A stretch of 64,000 nucleotides of DNA from Pseudomonadota bacterium (GTDB taxonomy: Bacteria > Pseudomonadota > Gammaproteobacteria > Burkholderiales > Burkholderiaceae_F), in NCBI GenBank assembly GCA_021842465.1, contig JAKBZN010000001.1:1-64000 (forward strand), in the 5' to 3' direction. This document shows positions 19,739 through 30,217 of this stretch, piece by piece. The notes below the pieces were generated by a model that saw nothing but the letters and a program-made list of their open reading frames with translations, was not told the origin of the DNA and did no database searches. The position numbers were made by a program, and so were the translations under genes. Positions within the stretch are counted from its first letter, which is position 1; the number at the start of each line of letters is the position of its first letter.

Positions 19739-20566
19739 GTGATTCGTCGTCAATGGATTTCGACTGTCGTCAGCGCGCTTGCGCTGTTCCTGGCCGGCTG
19801 CAGCACCGCCACGCTGGCGGCGGCATCGCCCCCGATGCTCTCCTCCTGCCCGCAAACGGTGGCGGGGCGGGCGGTCGCGCCGGTTCCGGCCGCAATCGCG
19901 GGATCGATCCGCGCCCGCGTCGAGCAGCGGATCGGCGGCACCGTTCATTCGGTGTGCCGGATGCCGTTCGGACTGTACGAGGTCGTCGATGACATGGACG
20001 TCGTCTACGTCGACGCCCGCGTCGACTACCTGCTCGTCGGGCGGGCGTTCGACCTCCGGGGACAGGAGGCGCGGGACCTCACGACGCCGCGCGAGGAGGC
20101 GGTCCGCCGCGTCGACATCCGGGCACTGCCGCTGGCAGACGCCATCAAGACCGTGCGCGGCAACGGATCGCGGCTGCTGGTCGAATTCGAGGACCCCAAC
20201 TGCCCCTACTGCAAGCACTTCGAGCGCGAGATCGCCGGCCTGAAAGACGTCACGATCTACACCTTCCTGTATCCGATCCTTTCGCGCGATCGGAACGACC
20301 CGGCGGATTCCTACGCCAAGGCGCGGGCGGTATGGTGTTCGGCGGACCGCGCGCGGGCATGGGATGCCATCATGGTGCAAGGCGAACGCCTGCCGCCGGC
20401 CCCGGCCTCCTGCAATGCGCCCCTCGAGCGGAATCTGGCGCTCGGGCACAAACTGAAGATCGAGGGGACGCCGACGATCCTGTTCGCCGACGGGCGGCGC
20501 GCGCCCGGAATGGTTCCCCTCGCAACGGTCGAACGTTTGATGCGGGAGGCCGGGCAGGGCCGCTGA
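19739..20566 (+). CDS. DsbC-like thiol:disulfide interchange protein
   Basis: Signal peptide; [34 protein letters not shown]. Confidence 0.87.
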   Translation: MIRRQWISTVVSALALFLAGCSTATLAAASPPMLSSCPQTVAGRAVAPVPAAIAGSIRARVEQRIGGTVHSVCRMPFGLYEVVDDMDVVYVDARVDYLLVGRAFDLRGQEARDLTTPREEAVRRVDIRALPLADAIKTVRGNGSRLLVEFEDPNCPYCKHFEREIAGLKDVTIYTFLYPILSRDRNDPADSYAKARAVWCSADRARAWDAIMVQGERLPPAPASCNAPLERNLALGHKLKIEGTPTILFADGRRAPGMVPLATVERLMREAGQGR

Positions 20567-20654
20567 TTCCGCCGCGCGGGAACGGGGATGGGCACGTCGA
20601 ATCCCCTACAATCGCAGGTTTCCAGTCATTCGCACTTCCGAGAGGTTGTTCCCC

Positions 20655-21350
20655 ATGAGCGCTCCGTTCCGTATCGCCCCGTCCATCCTGTCTGCCGATT
20701 TCTCCCGCCTGGGAGAAGAGGTGCGTGCCGTCGTCGATGCGGGCGCGGAATGGATCCATTTCGACGTCATGGACAACCACTACGTCCCCAACCTGACCAT
20801 CGGACCCCTGGTCTGCGAAGCGATCCGCCCGCACATCCAGGCCCCCATCGACGTGCATCTGATGGTCGAACCGGTCGATTCCCTGGTGCCGATGTTCGCG
20901 AAAGCGGGCGCCAACATCATCACGTTCCACCCGGAAGCCTCCCGCCACGTCGACCGTACCCTGGCGATGATCCGTGACCACGGCTGCCAGGCCGGACTGG
21001 TCTTCAATCCGGCGACGCCCCTCGACTACATGGCGCACGTGATGGACAAGCTCGACGTGGTGCTGCTCATGTCGGTCAACCCCGGATTCGGCGGCCAGAG
21101 CTTCATCCCCGAGACGCTCAACAAGCTCAAGGCCGCGCGTGCCCGGATCGACGCGTGGAAGGAACAGACCGGCAAAACCATCCTGCTGGAAATCGACGGC
21201 GGCGTGAAGGTCGACAACATCGGCGCGATCGCGGCGGCCGGCGCGGACACGTTCGTGGCCGGTTCGGCGATTTTCGGGTCGAAGGACTACAAGGGCACGA
21301 TCGCCGCGATGAAGCGGGCAGTGGAAGCGGCGCAGGCCAAACGCGGATAA
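20655..21350 (+). CDS. rpe: ribulose-phosphate 3-epimerase
   Basis: [45 protein letters not shown]. Confidence 0.97.
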   Translation: MSAPFRIAPSILSADFSRLGEEVRAVVDAGAEWIHFDVMDNHYVPNLTIGPLVCEAIRPHIQAPIDVHLMVEPVDSLVPMFAKAGANIITFHPEASRHVDRTLAMIRDHGCQAGLVFNPATPLDYMAHVMDKLDVVLLMSVNPGFGGQSFIPETLNKLKAARARIDAWKEQTGKTILLEIDGGVKVDNIGAIAAAGADTFVAGSAIFGSKDYKGTIAAMKRAVEAAQAKRG

Positions 21351-21365
21351 GCGACGACCCCGGAC

Positions 21366-22088
21366 ATGAACACGGCCCCTCCCCACGGCGCGCTCCGCGC
21401 CGCGCTGATCGACCTCGACGGCACGCTGATGGACACCGCGCCGGACATTGCCGCGGCGACGAATCGTCTGCGCGAAGACTTCGGCATGGCGACCTTGCCG
21501 GAAGCGCGCATCGCCCAGTTCGTCGGCAAAGGGGTCGACGTGCTGATCCATCGCGCGCTCACCGACGACATCGACGGCCAGGTCGACGCGGAGCGTTTTG
21601 CGCAGGCACGGGAATCCTTCCGCCGGCATTATTCCGCGATCAACGGCAGCCTCGCGGTGGTTTTCGACCCTGTGCCGATCGGGCTTGCAAAGTTGCGGGA
21701 AGCCGGACTGCGCGTCGGCTGCGTGACCAACAAGCACAGCGAGTTCACCACGCCGCTGCTCGCGCGCGCCGGATTGCGGGATCTGCTCGACGTCGTCGTG
21801 ACCGCGGATGAAGTGGCACACGGCAAGCCGCACCCGGACGTGATCTTCGAGGCGTGCCGCCGGCTCGGCGTCACCACGCAGGAAACGGTCCTCATCGGCG
21901 ATTCGGCCAATGACGTCCAGGCCGCGCATGCCGCCGGCAGCCGCTGCGTGCTGGTGGAAACCGGCTACAACGAGGGCGAACCGGTACACACCCTGCTGGA
22001 AGGGGAAGGCGGCGCCGACGCGCTGTTCCCGGACTTCGCGGGCGCGGCGCAATGGGCGCTGCAGGCCGCACGGACCGGTATGACATGA
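21366..22088 (+). CDS. gph: phosphoglycolate phosphatase
   Basis: HAD motif ALIDLDGTLMDTAPDIAAA; VLIGDSANDVQAAHAAG. Confidence 0.93.
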   Translation: MNTAPPHGALRAALIDLDGTLMDTAPDIAAATNRLREDFGMATLPEARIAQFVGKGVDVLIHRALTDDIDGQVDAERFAQARESFRRHYSAINGSLAVVFDPVPIGLAKLREAGLRVGCVTNKHSEFTTPLLARAGLRDLLDVVVTADEVAHGKPHPDVIFEACRRLGVTTQETVLIGDSANDVQAAHAAGSRCVLVETGYNEGEPVHTLLEGEGGADALFPDFAGAAQWALQAARTGMT

Positions 22089-22183
22089 CATTCGGGGGCC
22101 GGGCGCCGCCCGGCCCCCGCACGCGCCTTGCGCCGTTTCCCGGACGGACGGCCCAGGGGCAAGGAAACGGGAACGGTGTGCAA

Positions 22184-23692
22184 ATGACGGAAAGTGAATT
22201 CCAGGCTCTGGCGACGCAGGGATACAACCGGGTCGCGCTGATCGCCGAAACCCTCTCCGACCTCGACACCCCGCTGTCGCTGTACCTGAAGCTGGTGCGG
22301 AGCCAGCCCAACCCCGCGAACTCCTACCTGCTCGAATCGGTGGTCGGCGGGGAGCGTTTCGGGCGCTACTCGGTCATCGGCCTGCCCGCGCGCACGGCAA
22401 TCCGCAGTTTCATCGGCACCAACGATCGACATCGTACGGAAGTGCTCACCGACGGCGCCGTGACGGCGACGGACGAAGGCGATCCCCTGCGCTTCGTCGA
22501 AAACTTCCTGGCGCGCTTCCGGGTAGCCCTGCGGCCGGGCATGCCGCGTTTCTGCGGCGGACTGGCCGGCTATTTCGGCTACGACACCGTGCGGCTCATC
22601 GAGCGGAAACTTCGCCGCACGCCGCCGGACGACCTCGGCCTGCCGGACATCCATCTGCTGCTGACGGAGGAACTCGCCGTCGTCGACAATCTGAGCGGAC
22701 GGGTCTATCTGATCGTCTATGCCGATCCCCGGGACCCCGACGGCTACGCCCGCGGGCGCGCGCGCCTGCGCGAACTGAAATCCCGGCTGCATCGATCGGT
22801 CGAGGCCCCGCATGCCCACGCGACCCCCCGCCACCCCGAGCACCGCGAGTTCCCGAAGGACGCCTACCTCGCCGCCGTGGCGCGCGCCAAGGAGTACATC
22901 ACCGCGGGCGACATTTTCCAGGTGCAGATCGGGCAGCGGATCCGCAAACCCTATACTGCCCCGCCGCTGTCGCTCTACCGCGCGCTGCGCACGCTCAACC
23001 CCTCTCCGTACATGTATTACTACGACTTCGGGGAAACGCAGGTGGTGGGCGCCTCGCCGGAGATCCTGGTGCGTTCTGAGGCGCGCGACGGGGAACGCTC
23101 GGTGGCGATCCGTCCGCTGGCGGGAACCCGCCCGCGGGGCGCGACGCCGGAACAGGATGCGACCCTCGCCGCGGAACTGCTCGCCGACCCCAAGGAGCGG
23201 GCCGAACACCTGATGCTGATCGATCTCGCGCGCAACGATATCGGCCGTATCGCGAAAATCGGCAGCGTCCATGTGACGGAACAGATGGTCATCGAGCGCT
23301 ACTCGCACGTGATGCACCTGGTAAGCCACGTCGAGGGCATCCTGAAGTCGGACCTCACCAATTTCGACGTGCTGCGGGCAACCTTTCCGGCGGGGACGCT
23401 GTCGGGGACACCCAAGGTCCGCGCCATGGAAATCATCGATGAGTTGGAGCCCGTCAAACGCGGCATCTACGGCGGCGCGGTAGGGTATCTCAGCTTCGCG
23501 GGCGACATGGACCTCGCGATCGCGATCCGCACCGGCATCATCAAGGACCGCACGCTGTATGCGCAGGCGGCCGCCGGCATCGTCGCCGACTCGGTTCCCG
23601 AGTCCGAGTGGAAGGAAACGGAAGCCAAGGCGCGCGCCGTGCTGCGCGCGGCGGAACAGGTCGAAGACGGGTTCGACCTCGAGACGGATTGA
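22184..23692 (+). CDS. trpE: anthranilate synthase component I
   Basis: SYLLESVVGGERFGRYSVIGL; SPYMYYYDFGETQVVGASPEILV; TFPAGTLSGTPKVRAMEIID. Confidence 0.97.
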   Translation: MTESEFQALATQGYNRVALIAETLSDLDTPLSLYLKLVRSQPNPANSYLLESVVGGERFGRYSVIGLPARTAIRSFIGTNDRHRTEVLTDGAVTATDEGDPLRFVENFLARFRVALRPGMPRFCGGLAGYFGYDTVRLIERKLRRTPPDDLGLPDIHLLLTEELAVVDNLSGRVYLIVYADPRDPDGYARGRARLRELKSRLHRSVEAPHAHATPRHPEHREFPKDAYLAAVARAKEYITAGDIFQVQIGQRIRKPYTAPPLSLYRALRTLNPSPYMYYYDFGETQVVGASPEILVRSEARDGERSVAIRPLAGTRPRGATPEQDATLAAELLADPKERAEHLMLIDLARNDIGRIAKIGSVHVTEQMVIERYSHVMHLVSHVEGILKSDLTNFDVLRATFPAGTLSGTPKVRAMEIIDELEPVKRGIYGGAVGYLSFAGDMDLAIAIRTGIIKDRTLYAQAAAGIVADSVPESEWKETEAKARAVLRAAEQVEDGFDLETD

Positions 23693-23792
23693 CGGCGGCG
23701 GAACTCCGAAATCGCCTGCGGGGTACCCATCCCGCCCTCGGACCGGGGCCCAACTTGCTCCTTGCGGTGCAAACGCGCAAAATCCACGAATC

Positions 23793-24530
23793 ATGACCCA
23801 CTGCATCGACGTGGACATTGGCTCCGTTCTGTCGCCGGAGGCCCGGGATCCGGAATCGGATCGTGCGCGCATGATCGACGACGAGGTCCACGCGCGCGTC
23901 GAGCAGGAGCGGCAGATGCTCGCCAACGAAGTCCACGACTCGGTTGCGCAGAGCATCACCTCGGTGCGGATGCGCATGACGATGCTGCGCGACGCCATCG
24001 CCCGCGGCGACACGGCGCGGGCCGGTGCGCTCGCAACCGACATCGACACCGCCATCGCGGGCGTGCAGTCGGGGTTACGCGAAATCATCACGCACTTCCG
24101 CAGTGCAATGGCGGCGCCGGATCTCGTCTCCGCGCTGGAGATCGCCATCGACGAACTGCGTGTCGTGAGCGAGGTCGAAATCGACTTCACCAATCTGCTC
24201 GGCGACGCCAAGCTGTCGGCATACGAAGAGCACCAGATGTTCTACGTCGCCCGCGAGGCGATCACCAATGCGCTGAAGTATGCGCATGCGAATTGCGTCG
24301 GCGTGCTGCTGATCCAGGAGCAGGGCCACATCGAACTGATGGTCACGGACAACGGCATCGGCCTGGAGCAGGCGAACGTCCGGCAACAAGGACATTTCGG
24401 GTTGCGGATCATGCAGGAACGGGCGCGGCGACTCGGCGGCACGCTTGCGGTCGAACCCTGTCCCTGCGGCGGGACGCGCGTCCGACTCGTGATCCCGTGC
24501 TGCCCGCCCATTTGCGGAGAAGACGCATGA
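23793..24530 (+). CDS. NarX/LiaS-type cytoplasmic sensor histidine kinase
   Basis: MLANEVHDSVAQSITSVRMRM H-box; FYVAREAITNALKYAHA; no TM segment. Confidence 0.88.
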   Translation: MTHCIDVDIGSVLSPEARDPESDRARMIDDEVHARVEQERQMLANEVHDSVAQSITSVRMRMTMLRDAIARGDTARAGALATDIDTAIAGVQSGLREIITHFRSAMAAPDLVSALEIAIDELRVVSEVEIDFTNLLGDAKLSAYEEHQMFYVAREAITNALKYAHANCVGVLLIQEQGHIELMVTDNGIGLEQANVRQQGHFGLRIMQERARRLGGTLAVEPCPCGGTRVRLVIPCCPPICGEDA

Positions 24531-25198
24531 TCCCCAACACGATCGACGTCGCCTTGGTCGACGACCACCGGTTGTGCCAAAGCGGCCTGGCGGAACTGCT
24601 CGAACACAGCGGGGGGTTCCGCGTGGTCGGCAAGGCGGGAACGCCCGCCCAGGCGCGCGTCATCATCCAGGACGCCAACCCTGCGCTGGTCATCATGGAC
24701 CTGCGCATGCCGCAGATGGACGGCGTCAGCCTGTTGCGGGAACTGCGCATGGAAGGGATCGACGTTCCCACCGTGATCCTGACCATGAGCGACTCGAAGG
24801 ACGATCTCGCCAACGCATTGAGCGCCGGCGCCCGCGGCTATCTGCTCAAGGACATGGAGCCGACCGACATCGTCGAGTCGGTGCGGCGCGCGGCGCGCGG
24901 CGAATTGGTGGTGGCGCCGGCGATGGCGAGCAAGCTCGCCCACCTGCTGCAGACCGGAACGGCCGGTCAACGCACGGAAAAGGCGGTGAAACTCACCGAA
25001 CGGGAGCGGGAAATCCTCAATCACGTCGCGGCGGGAAAGAGCAACAAGGCCATCGCCAAAGCGCTCAACATCAGCCACGACACGGTCAAGCTGCACGTGC
25101 GGCACATCCTGGCCAAGCTCAAGCTCACGTCGCGGGTCGAAGCGGCCGTCTTCGCCGTCGAACACCGACACAGCGGCTCTTCCCATTCGGTGCTATAG
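24527..25198 (+). CDS. NarL/FixJ-type LuxR-HTH response regulator
   Basis: VALVDDHRLCQSGLAELL; VIMDLRMPQMDG; LTEREREILNHVAAGKSNKAIAKALNISHDTVKLHVRHILAKL; ATGA overlap with kinase. Confidence 0.95.
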   Translation: MIPNTIDVALVDDHRLCQSGLAELLEHSGGFRVVGKAGTPAQARVIIQDANPALVIMDLRMPQMDGVSLLRELRMEGIDVPTVILTMSDSKDDLANALSAGARGYLLKDMEPTDIVESVRRAARGELVVAPAMASKLAHLLQTGTAGQRTEKAVKLTEREREILNHVAAGKSNKAIAKALNISHDTVKLHVRHILAKLKLTSRVEAAVFAVEHRHSGSSHSVL

Positions 25199-25233
25199 CG
25201 ATCCTGCGCGGAACGGCGCACAATCGCGGCACC

Positions 25234-26322
25234 ATGCTGCTACGCCCGAACGCCCGCGAACCCGGAATCGCAGCCGTCGCGCACCTTGCGGCCGCAGTGC
25301 AGGACAACTGCGACGTCGCCGACGCCCAGCACGCCCGCGAGCTGGGCATGTGCGTCTACCTGCTCGGAATGCGCGAGTACTTCCGCTGGATGAGCGACTA
25401 TCCACTCGGCATTGCCCCGCCCAGCGAACGCGTGCGGGAGTGGATCACCTGCCAGGAATCGCGATGGGACAACGTGTTCGAGGGGATGGACGCCTTCGCC
25501 GGCATTCCGTTTCCCGACGGAGACCCCGTCGATGCCTTCGATGAGGCAGAGGTCAACCGCCGGATCGGCGCGATGGGACTGCCGGAGCGGATTTTGTATG
25601 GCGCCGGCCTCGGTCGATTCGGTGTCCCGATATTTTTCCTCGCCGAAACCGTGCGGGAGGAGGTCCGCGACGGAATCCGGGTCACGATCGTGGATCGCGA
25701 ATGGGCGCGGGGTTTCTCGGCGCCCCCGGCCACCAGTCGGAATGGAGCCATCCAGATCCGCCGCGACGCCTTCCGGCGCTGGCTGTGGACCCGCGCGGAG
25801 CAGCACGGCCTGCGCCCGGGTGCCGTTCCGCGTCCCGGACCGAGCCAGGGAGGAAAGGTCGGATCGGCGGCCGCCTGCACGGAGCAGATCGAACACATCG
25901 TGGAGCGGGAAACCGAAACGCTGATCCTCCACGAACTCGGCGAGGTTCGCGCGGGTGCCGTCCTGGGATCGGACTGGGAACGGATGCTGGTACAGATCGA
26001 CGACCGGAGAACCGAGGTGATTCTGCGCGCCGTGCGCGATCTCCTCGCCGACTGCCTGGTCACCCTGCCGGAACTCGTCGCGCGGGGCGCGAGCGAATCG
26101 CTGGCATTCTGGCGCTCGAACTTCGACGGAATGCGGAAAACCCTTGCGCCGGACCTGGCGACCATCGGCGGGGCGGATGATATCCGGCTCGATGCGATCC
26201 GTGCGACGGCCGCCGCCGGCGCCGGTCGATGGGAAGCCTGTGCGCGGACCTTGCTGACGTGCTGGCGCGACCTGGGCCGCGATGGGGTGATCGGCGCCGC
26301 ACAAGCACTCGTGCTGAACTGA
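25234..26322 (+). CDS. conserved hypothetical protein adjacent to the two-component system
   Basis: 363-codon ORF MLLRPNAREPGIAAVAHLAAAVQDNCDVADAQHARELGMCVYLLGMREYFRW. Confidence 0.7.
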   Translation: MLLRPNAREPGIAAVAHLAAAVQDNCDVADAQHARELGMCVYLLGMREYFRWMSDYPLGIAPPSERVREWITCQESRWDNVFEGMDAFAGIPFPDGDPVDAFDEAEVNRRIGAMGLPERILYGAGLGRFGVPIFFLAETVREEVRDGIRVTIVDREWARGFSAPPATSRNGAIQIRRDAFRRWLWTRAEQHGLRPGAVPRPGPSQGGKVGSAAACTEQIEHIVERETETLILHELGEVRAGAVLGSDWERMLVQIDDRRTEVILRAVRDLLADCLVTLPELVARGASESLAFWRSNFDGMRKTLAPDLATIGGADDIRLDAIRATAAAGAGRWEACARTLLTCWRDLGRDGVIGAAQALVLN

Positions 26323-26394
26323 TCTCCCCGCTGGCGACAACGCTTCTCGCCGCCATGGCATGACGTGCGTCCCCGAAAGCGGAAGCGTCGGCCC

Positions 26395-26550
26395 TCATGG
26401 CAAGGGCCCGCAACCCGCCAGCCTCGTCATGGCAAGGGCCAGCACCTCGTCGTCGCGAGGCCCGCAACCTCGTCGTCGCGAGGCCCGCAGGGCCGTGGCG
26501 ATCCAGAAAACCGCTGGATTGCTTCGGGCGTTGCCCTCGCAATGACGATG
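26395..26550. repeat. dispersed intergenic repeat (CGTCATTGCGAGG...CGAAGCAATCCAG family) with local duplications
   Basis: Contains ccagaaaaccgctggattgcttcgggcgttgccctcgcaatgacg and two copies of cctcgtcgtcgcgaggcccgca. Confidence 0.6.
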
Positions 26551-26556
26551 GTTCTT

Positions 26557-26638
26557 CGTCAACTTCGGCTTTGTCCTCGCGCTGACGATCGTTCCCCGTC
26601 AACTTCGGCTTCGTCCTCGCGCTGACGATCGTTCCCCG
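26557..26638. repeat. 41-bp tandem repeat, two near-identical copies plus a degenerate upstream copy
   Basis: CGTCAACTTCGGCTT(T/C)GTCCTCGCGCTGACGATCGTTCCCC x2. Confidence 0.85.
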
Positions 26639-26650
26639 TTAACGGGGAAC
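26631..26650. repeat. perfect 20-bp palindrome overlapping the cobA stop codon
   Basis: GTTCCCCGTTAACGGGGAAC. Confidence 0.8.
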
Positions 26651-27472
26651 CGCTCCCGCCAGCGCATGCTCGGCCGGCTCATTCCCGATTTCATCCAAGC
26701 CCCGGATCGCACAGCCTGCGACCTCTCCCACGAGGACGACTGTCGGCGCCTTGATGCCTTCCTCCGCCGCACGATCCGCGAGCGTCTGCAGCGTCGCGAC
26801 GAGCACGCGCTGTCCCGGTTGTGTCGCCTGCTGCACGATGGCCGCGGGCGTATCGGGCGCACGGCCGTGGCCGATCAGTTGCGCGCAGAGCGCGGCAAGA
26901 CCATGCAGGCCCATGTAGATGACCAGCGTCTGGCGCGGTCGGGCCAGCGCCGGCCAGTCGAGATCGATGCTGCCATCCTGCAGGTGGCCGGTGACGAAGG
27001 TGACGGCCTGTGCGTGCCCGCGGTGGGTCAGCGGGATCGCGGCGGCGGCCGATGCGCCGATCGCGGCGGTGATGCCCGGCACGACTTCGCAGGGGATCCC
27101 CGCGGCCGTCAGGGCTTCCAACTCTTCCCCGCCCCGGCCGAAGATGAACGGATCACCGGACTTCAGCCGCAGCACGCGGCGGCCGGCGCGCGCCAGCGAC
27201 ACCATCAGCGCGTTGATCTCCTCCTGGCGCATGGCATGCTGGTTGCGGCGCTTGCCGACGTAGATCCGCTCGGCACGCTCGGGCAGCAGATCCAGGATTG
27301 CCGGGGAAACCAGGTTGTCGTAGAGCACGACGTCGGCGCGTTCGATCCGACGCAACGCGCGCACGGTCAACAGTTCCGGATCGCCGGGGCCGGCGCCGAC
27401 CAGCGCCACGCAGCCCCCGTCCGGGGCCGCCGTCGACTCCGGCGCCAGGGTGCGGGAGGAGTGCATCTCCAT
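26639..27472 (-). CDS. cobA: uroporphyrinogen-III C-methyltransferase (SUMT), siroheme pathway
   Basis: [51 protein letters not shown]. Confidence 0.93.
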   Translation of the reverse strand: MEMHSSRTLAPESTAAPDGGCVALVGAGPGDPELLTVRALRRIERADVVLYDNLVSPAILDLLPERAERIYVGKRRNQHAMRQEEINALMVSLARAGRRVLRLKSGDPFIFGRGGEELEALTAAGIPCEVVPGITAAIGASAAAAIPLTHRGHAQAVTFVTGHLQDGSIDLDWPALARPRQTLVIYMGLHGLAALCAQLIGHGRAPDTPAAIVQQATQPGQRVLVATLQTLADRAAEEGIKAPTVVLVGEVAGCAIRGLDEIGNEPAEHALAGAVPR

Positions 27473-27476
27473 GATT

Positions 27477-28982
27477 TCACGCGGCATGGACAGGCTCCGC
27501 CGCGCGCTCCGGGCACGCTGCGGTCGTGTGGACCACGAAGTCGACGAACTGCCTCGCCCACTCCGCTCCGGCAATGCTGCGCAGGTGGCTGTACGAGGCG
27601 ACGAGATTGCCGATCACGATGCCGTCGTTCTCGCCGTCCACGCCATAGCCGCGCCGAACGCGGTAGGCATAGCGCGTGTCGGGCGGCAGGCCGGCGATCG
27701 CGGAATAGTGGAACTCGTGCGCGCGGAACACCGCTCCGCCAACCCGGCCCGGGCCGTGCGGCGCGTGCCCGGTCCCCTCCAGTTCGACATAGCCGGAGCC
27801 GACCGGACGCCGCTGCATGTGGACGTCGCCGGGGATCGCGCCGACCATTTCGTGACGGCGACCGTCCACGATCAGGCTGCGCGCCAGATACATCAGGCCG
27901 CCGCACTCCGCATATGCCGGCAGGCCGCGCGCCACGGCTGCCGCAATCTGCGTCCGCAGGCTGGCGTTCGCGGCGAGCTCGGCGGCGCAGCTCTCCGGGA
28001 AACCGCCGCCGATGAACAGGGCGTCGACCTCGGGCAGATCGCGGTCGCGCAGCGTGTCGAACGGCACGATTTCCGCGCCGGCCCGGCGAAGTTCCTCCAA
28101 GTCGTCGGCGTAATAGAACCCGAACGCCCGGTCCATCGCAACGCCGATCCGTGCACGGGAAGATCCCGTCCCGCCCAACGGACCCGCTTCCGGCACGTCG
28201 GCGCCCACCGGCCGAGCGCCGCCGCGCAGGTCGGCGGACCGGGCGACTGCGAGAACCCGATCGAGATCCACCTGTTCCGCGACCTGCGCGCCGATCCGGT
28301 CGATCTGCTCCCGGGCCGACGCCGCTTCATTGGTCGGCACCAGGCCGAGGTGACGCTCGGTCATCCCCACCGCGGGCTCGTCGCGCACCGCGCCCAACAC
28401 CGGAATGTCGGTGTAATGCTCGATCACCGCGCGCAGCTTCGCCTCGTGCCGGGCGCTGCCCACGCGATTGAGCACCACCCCACCGATCCGCACCGTGCGG
28501 TCGAACGCCTGATATCCGAGCAGGATCGGGGCAACGCCGCGGTTCATGCCGCGCGCATCGATTACCAGCACGACCGGCATGCCGAGCATCGCAGCCAACG
28601 CCGCACTGCTATTGGAGCCATCGAGCGCAACGCCGTCGAACAGGCCTTGATTGCCTTCCACCAGCGCCACGTCGGCATCGGCCGCCTTGGCGGCGAACAT
28701 CGCGCCGATTGCGTCTCCGGTCATGAGATACGGATCGAGGTTGTAGCAACCGCGGCCCGCCGCACGACCGAGCCACATCGGATCGATGTAGTCCGGTCCC
28801 TTCTTGAAGGGTTGCACCGCCAATCCGCGCGCTCGTAAAGCGGCCGCCAGGCCAAGCGTGATCGTCGTCTTCCCGGAGGAGCGATGCGCTCCGGAGATCA
28901 GGATGCGGGGCACCGCGCAGACCCCCGCCGTCGCGGCGGCGGTCACCGCGGACTCCCGGAACATGCGGTCGGCGTCGGCCAT
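27477..28982 (-). CDS. dsrN: DsrN, cobyrinate a,c-diamide synthase-like siroheme amidase
   Basis: [51 protein letters not shown]; position in dsr operon. Confidence 0.92.
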   Translation of the reverse strand: MADADRMFRESAVTAAATAGVCAVPRILISGAHRSSGKTTITLGLAAALRARGLAVQPFKKGPDYIDPMWLGRAAGRGCYNLDPYLMTGDAIGAMFAAKAADADVALVEGNQGLFDGVALDGSNSSAALAAMLGMPVVLVIDARGMNRGVAPILLGYQAFDRTVRIGGVVLNRVGSARHEAKLRAVIEHYTDIPVLGAVRDEPAVGMTERHLGLVPTNEAASAREQIDRIGAQVAEQVDLDRVLAVARSADLRGGARPVGADVPEAGPLGGTGSSRARIGVAMDRAFGFYYADDLEELRRAGAEIVPFDTLRDRDLPEVDALFIGGGFPESCAAELAANASLRTQIAAAVARGLPAYAECGGLMYLARSLIVDGRRHEMVGAIPGDVHMQRRPVGSGYVELEGTGHAPHGPGRVGGAVFRAHEFHYSAIAGLPPDTRYAYRVRRGYGVDGENDGIVIGNLVASYSHLRSIAGAEWARQFVDFVVHTTAACPERAAEPVHAA

Positions 28983-28986
28983 GGCG

Positions 28987-30216
28987 TCACTCGTCGCGGG
29001 CCATGCCGTCGTGCGGCAGGAAGTCCAGGACCCGGACACCGATGACGGTCAGCGTATAGGCGACGCCGATCCCGCCGATCGCCAGGCCGATCTCCGGCAG
29101 GCTGGGCGTGTAGCGGGCCACCTGTCCGTCCCAGAAGGTGCTTTGCGCGACGAAACCGGGAAAGATGTCGAGGGGGAAGGCTTGCCCCCCGATGATGAAC
29201 ACGTAGAGTTCGGCCAGCGCCCCCCCCAGGACCAGCAACGCCGCGGCGATGGCGATGCAGGGCGTCGCCGTTGCCGGGCGGAACACCATCAGCAAGGGCA
29301 GAAAGCTGCCGAGGAACACGAACCCGACCCAGAACAGCATGGCGTACGGCGACCCGTAGACGAGGATGAATCGCTCGAAACCGGTCTGGCGCGCGTAGTA
29401 CAGGTTCGTCAGGTGATAGACGAGCATGAAATACAGCACGCCGACGAGGAAGATGCCGAGCAGCCGCGTCATGCGCCGCTGCATGTCTTCCGGAACCTTT
29501 CTGCCGTTCCACGAAAACATCGTCTGCTGCACCACCAGAAACGCCGCCAACCCCCAGGCGAAGGACATGACGATGAACATGGGGGCGATGACCGCCGACT
29601 GATAGGCCTGCCGCGCCACCAGGAAGCCGAATATCGACCCGGTTCCGGTCGTCAGCACGAACCGCCACACGAACGTGACCATGCCGACCGCGTGCGAAAG
29701 CGGATTCATCCGCCGCTCCATCAGGGTCCAGAGGTATACCGCCACCACCGCGAACAAGCCCGAATACAGGAACACGTTCCACGCGAATACCGAGCGGAAG
29801 TTGAAATGGGTGATCGCAACCATCAGGCGATCCGGCCGGCCGAGATCGAGCACCAGCACGCTCAATCCGCCGGCAAGCATCGCAATCGACAGCAGGCCGG
29901 CAAGGCGGGCGCGCTCCTTGTATTCGTGGCGTCCGAACACGGAGCCGATCGACGCGACATTGAGCACCCCCGACGCCGCCACGATCAGGAAGATCGCGAA
30001 AACGTGCGGCAAGCCCCAGACCACCTGGTTGCTCATGCCGGTGATCACATGGCCGTAGCGTTCGAGCTGCATCGCCGAGTAGAGACCGATCGCGACCGCC
30101 ACCAGGCCGACTCCGAGCAGCGCCGCAAACACGCGGCCTTCGCGCTGGCGATCGCCGCCGAACGGGAGCCTTGCGAACGGGGCGAGGACGGCGATGGGTT
30201 CGGGAACGGCGGCCAT
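28987..30216 (-). CDS. dsrP: DsrP, NrfD-type integral membrane subunit
   Basis: About ten TM segments; NrfD-family features; follows dsrO. Confidence 0.93.
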   Translation of the reverse strand: MAAVPEPIAVLAPFARLPFGGDRQREGRVFAALLGVGLVAVAIGLYSAMQLERYGHVITGMSNQVVWGLPHVFAIFLIVAASGVLNVASIGSVFGRHEYKERARLAGLLSIAMLAGGLSVLVLDLGRPDRLMVAITHFNFRSVFAWNVFLYSGLFAVVAVYLWTLMERRMNPLSHAVGMVTFVWRFVLTTGTGSIFGFLVARQAYQSAVIAPMFIVMSFAWGLAAFLVVQQTMFSWNGRKVPEDMQRRMTRLLGIFLVGVLYFMLVYHLTNLYYARQTGFERFILVYGSPYAMLFWVGFVFLGSFLPLLMVFRPATATPCIAIAAALLVLGGALAELYVFIIGGQAFPLDIFPGFVAQSTFWDGQVARYTPSLPEIGLAIGGIGVAYTLTVIGVRVLDFLPHDGMARDE

Positions 30217-30217
30217 G

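Noticed and set aside
26360-26650. Possible CRISPR array in the repeat patch
   Set aside because: Repeats are directly adjacent or degenerate with no unique regular spacers, and no cas genes are present.
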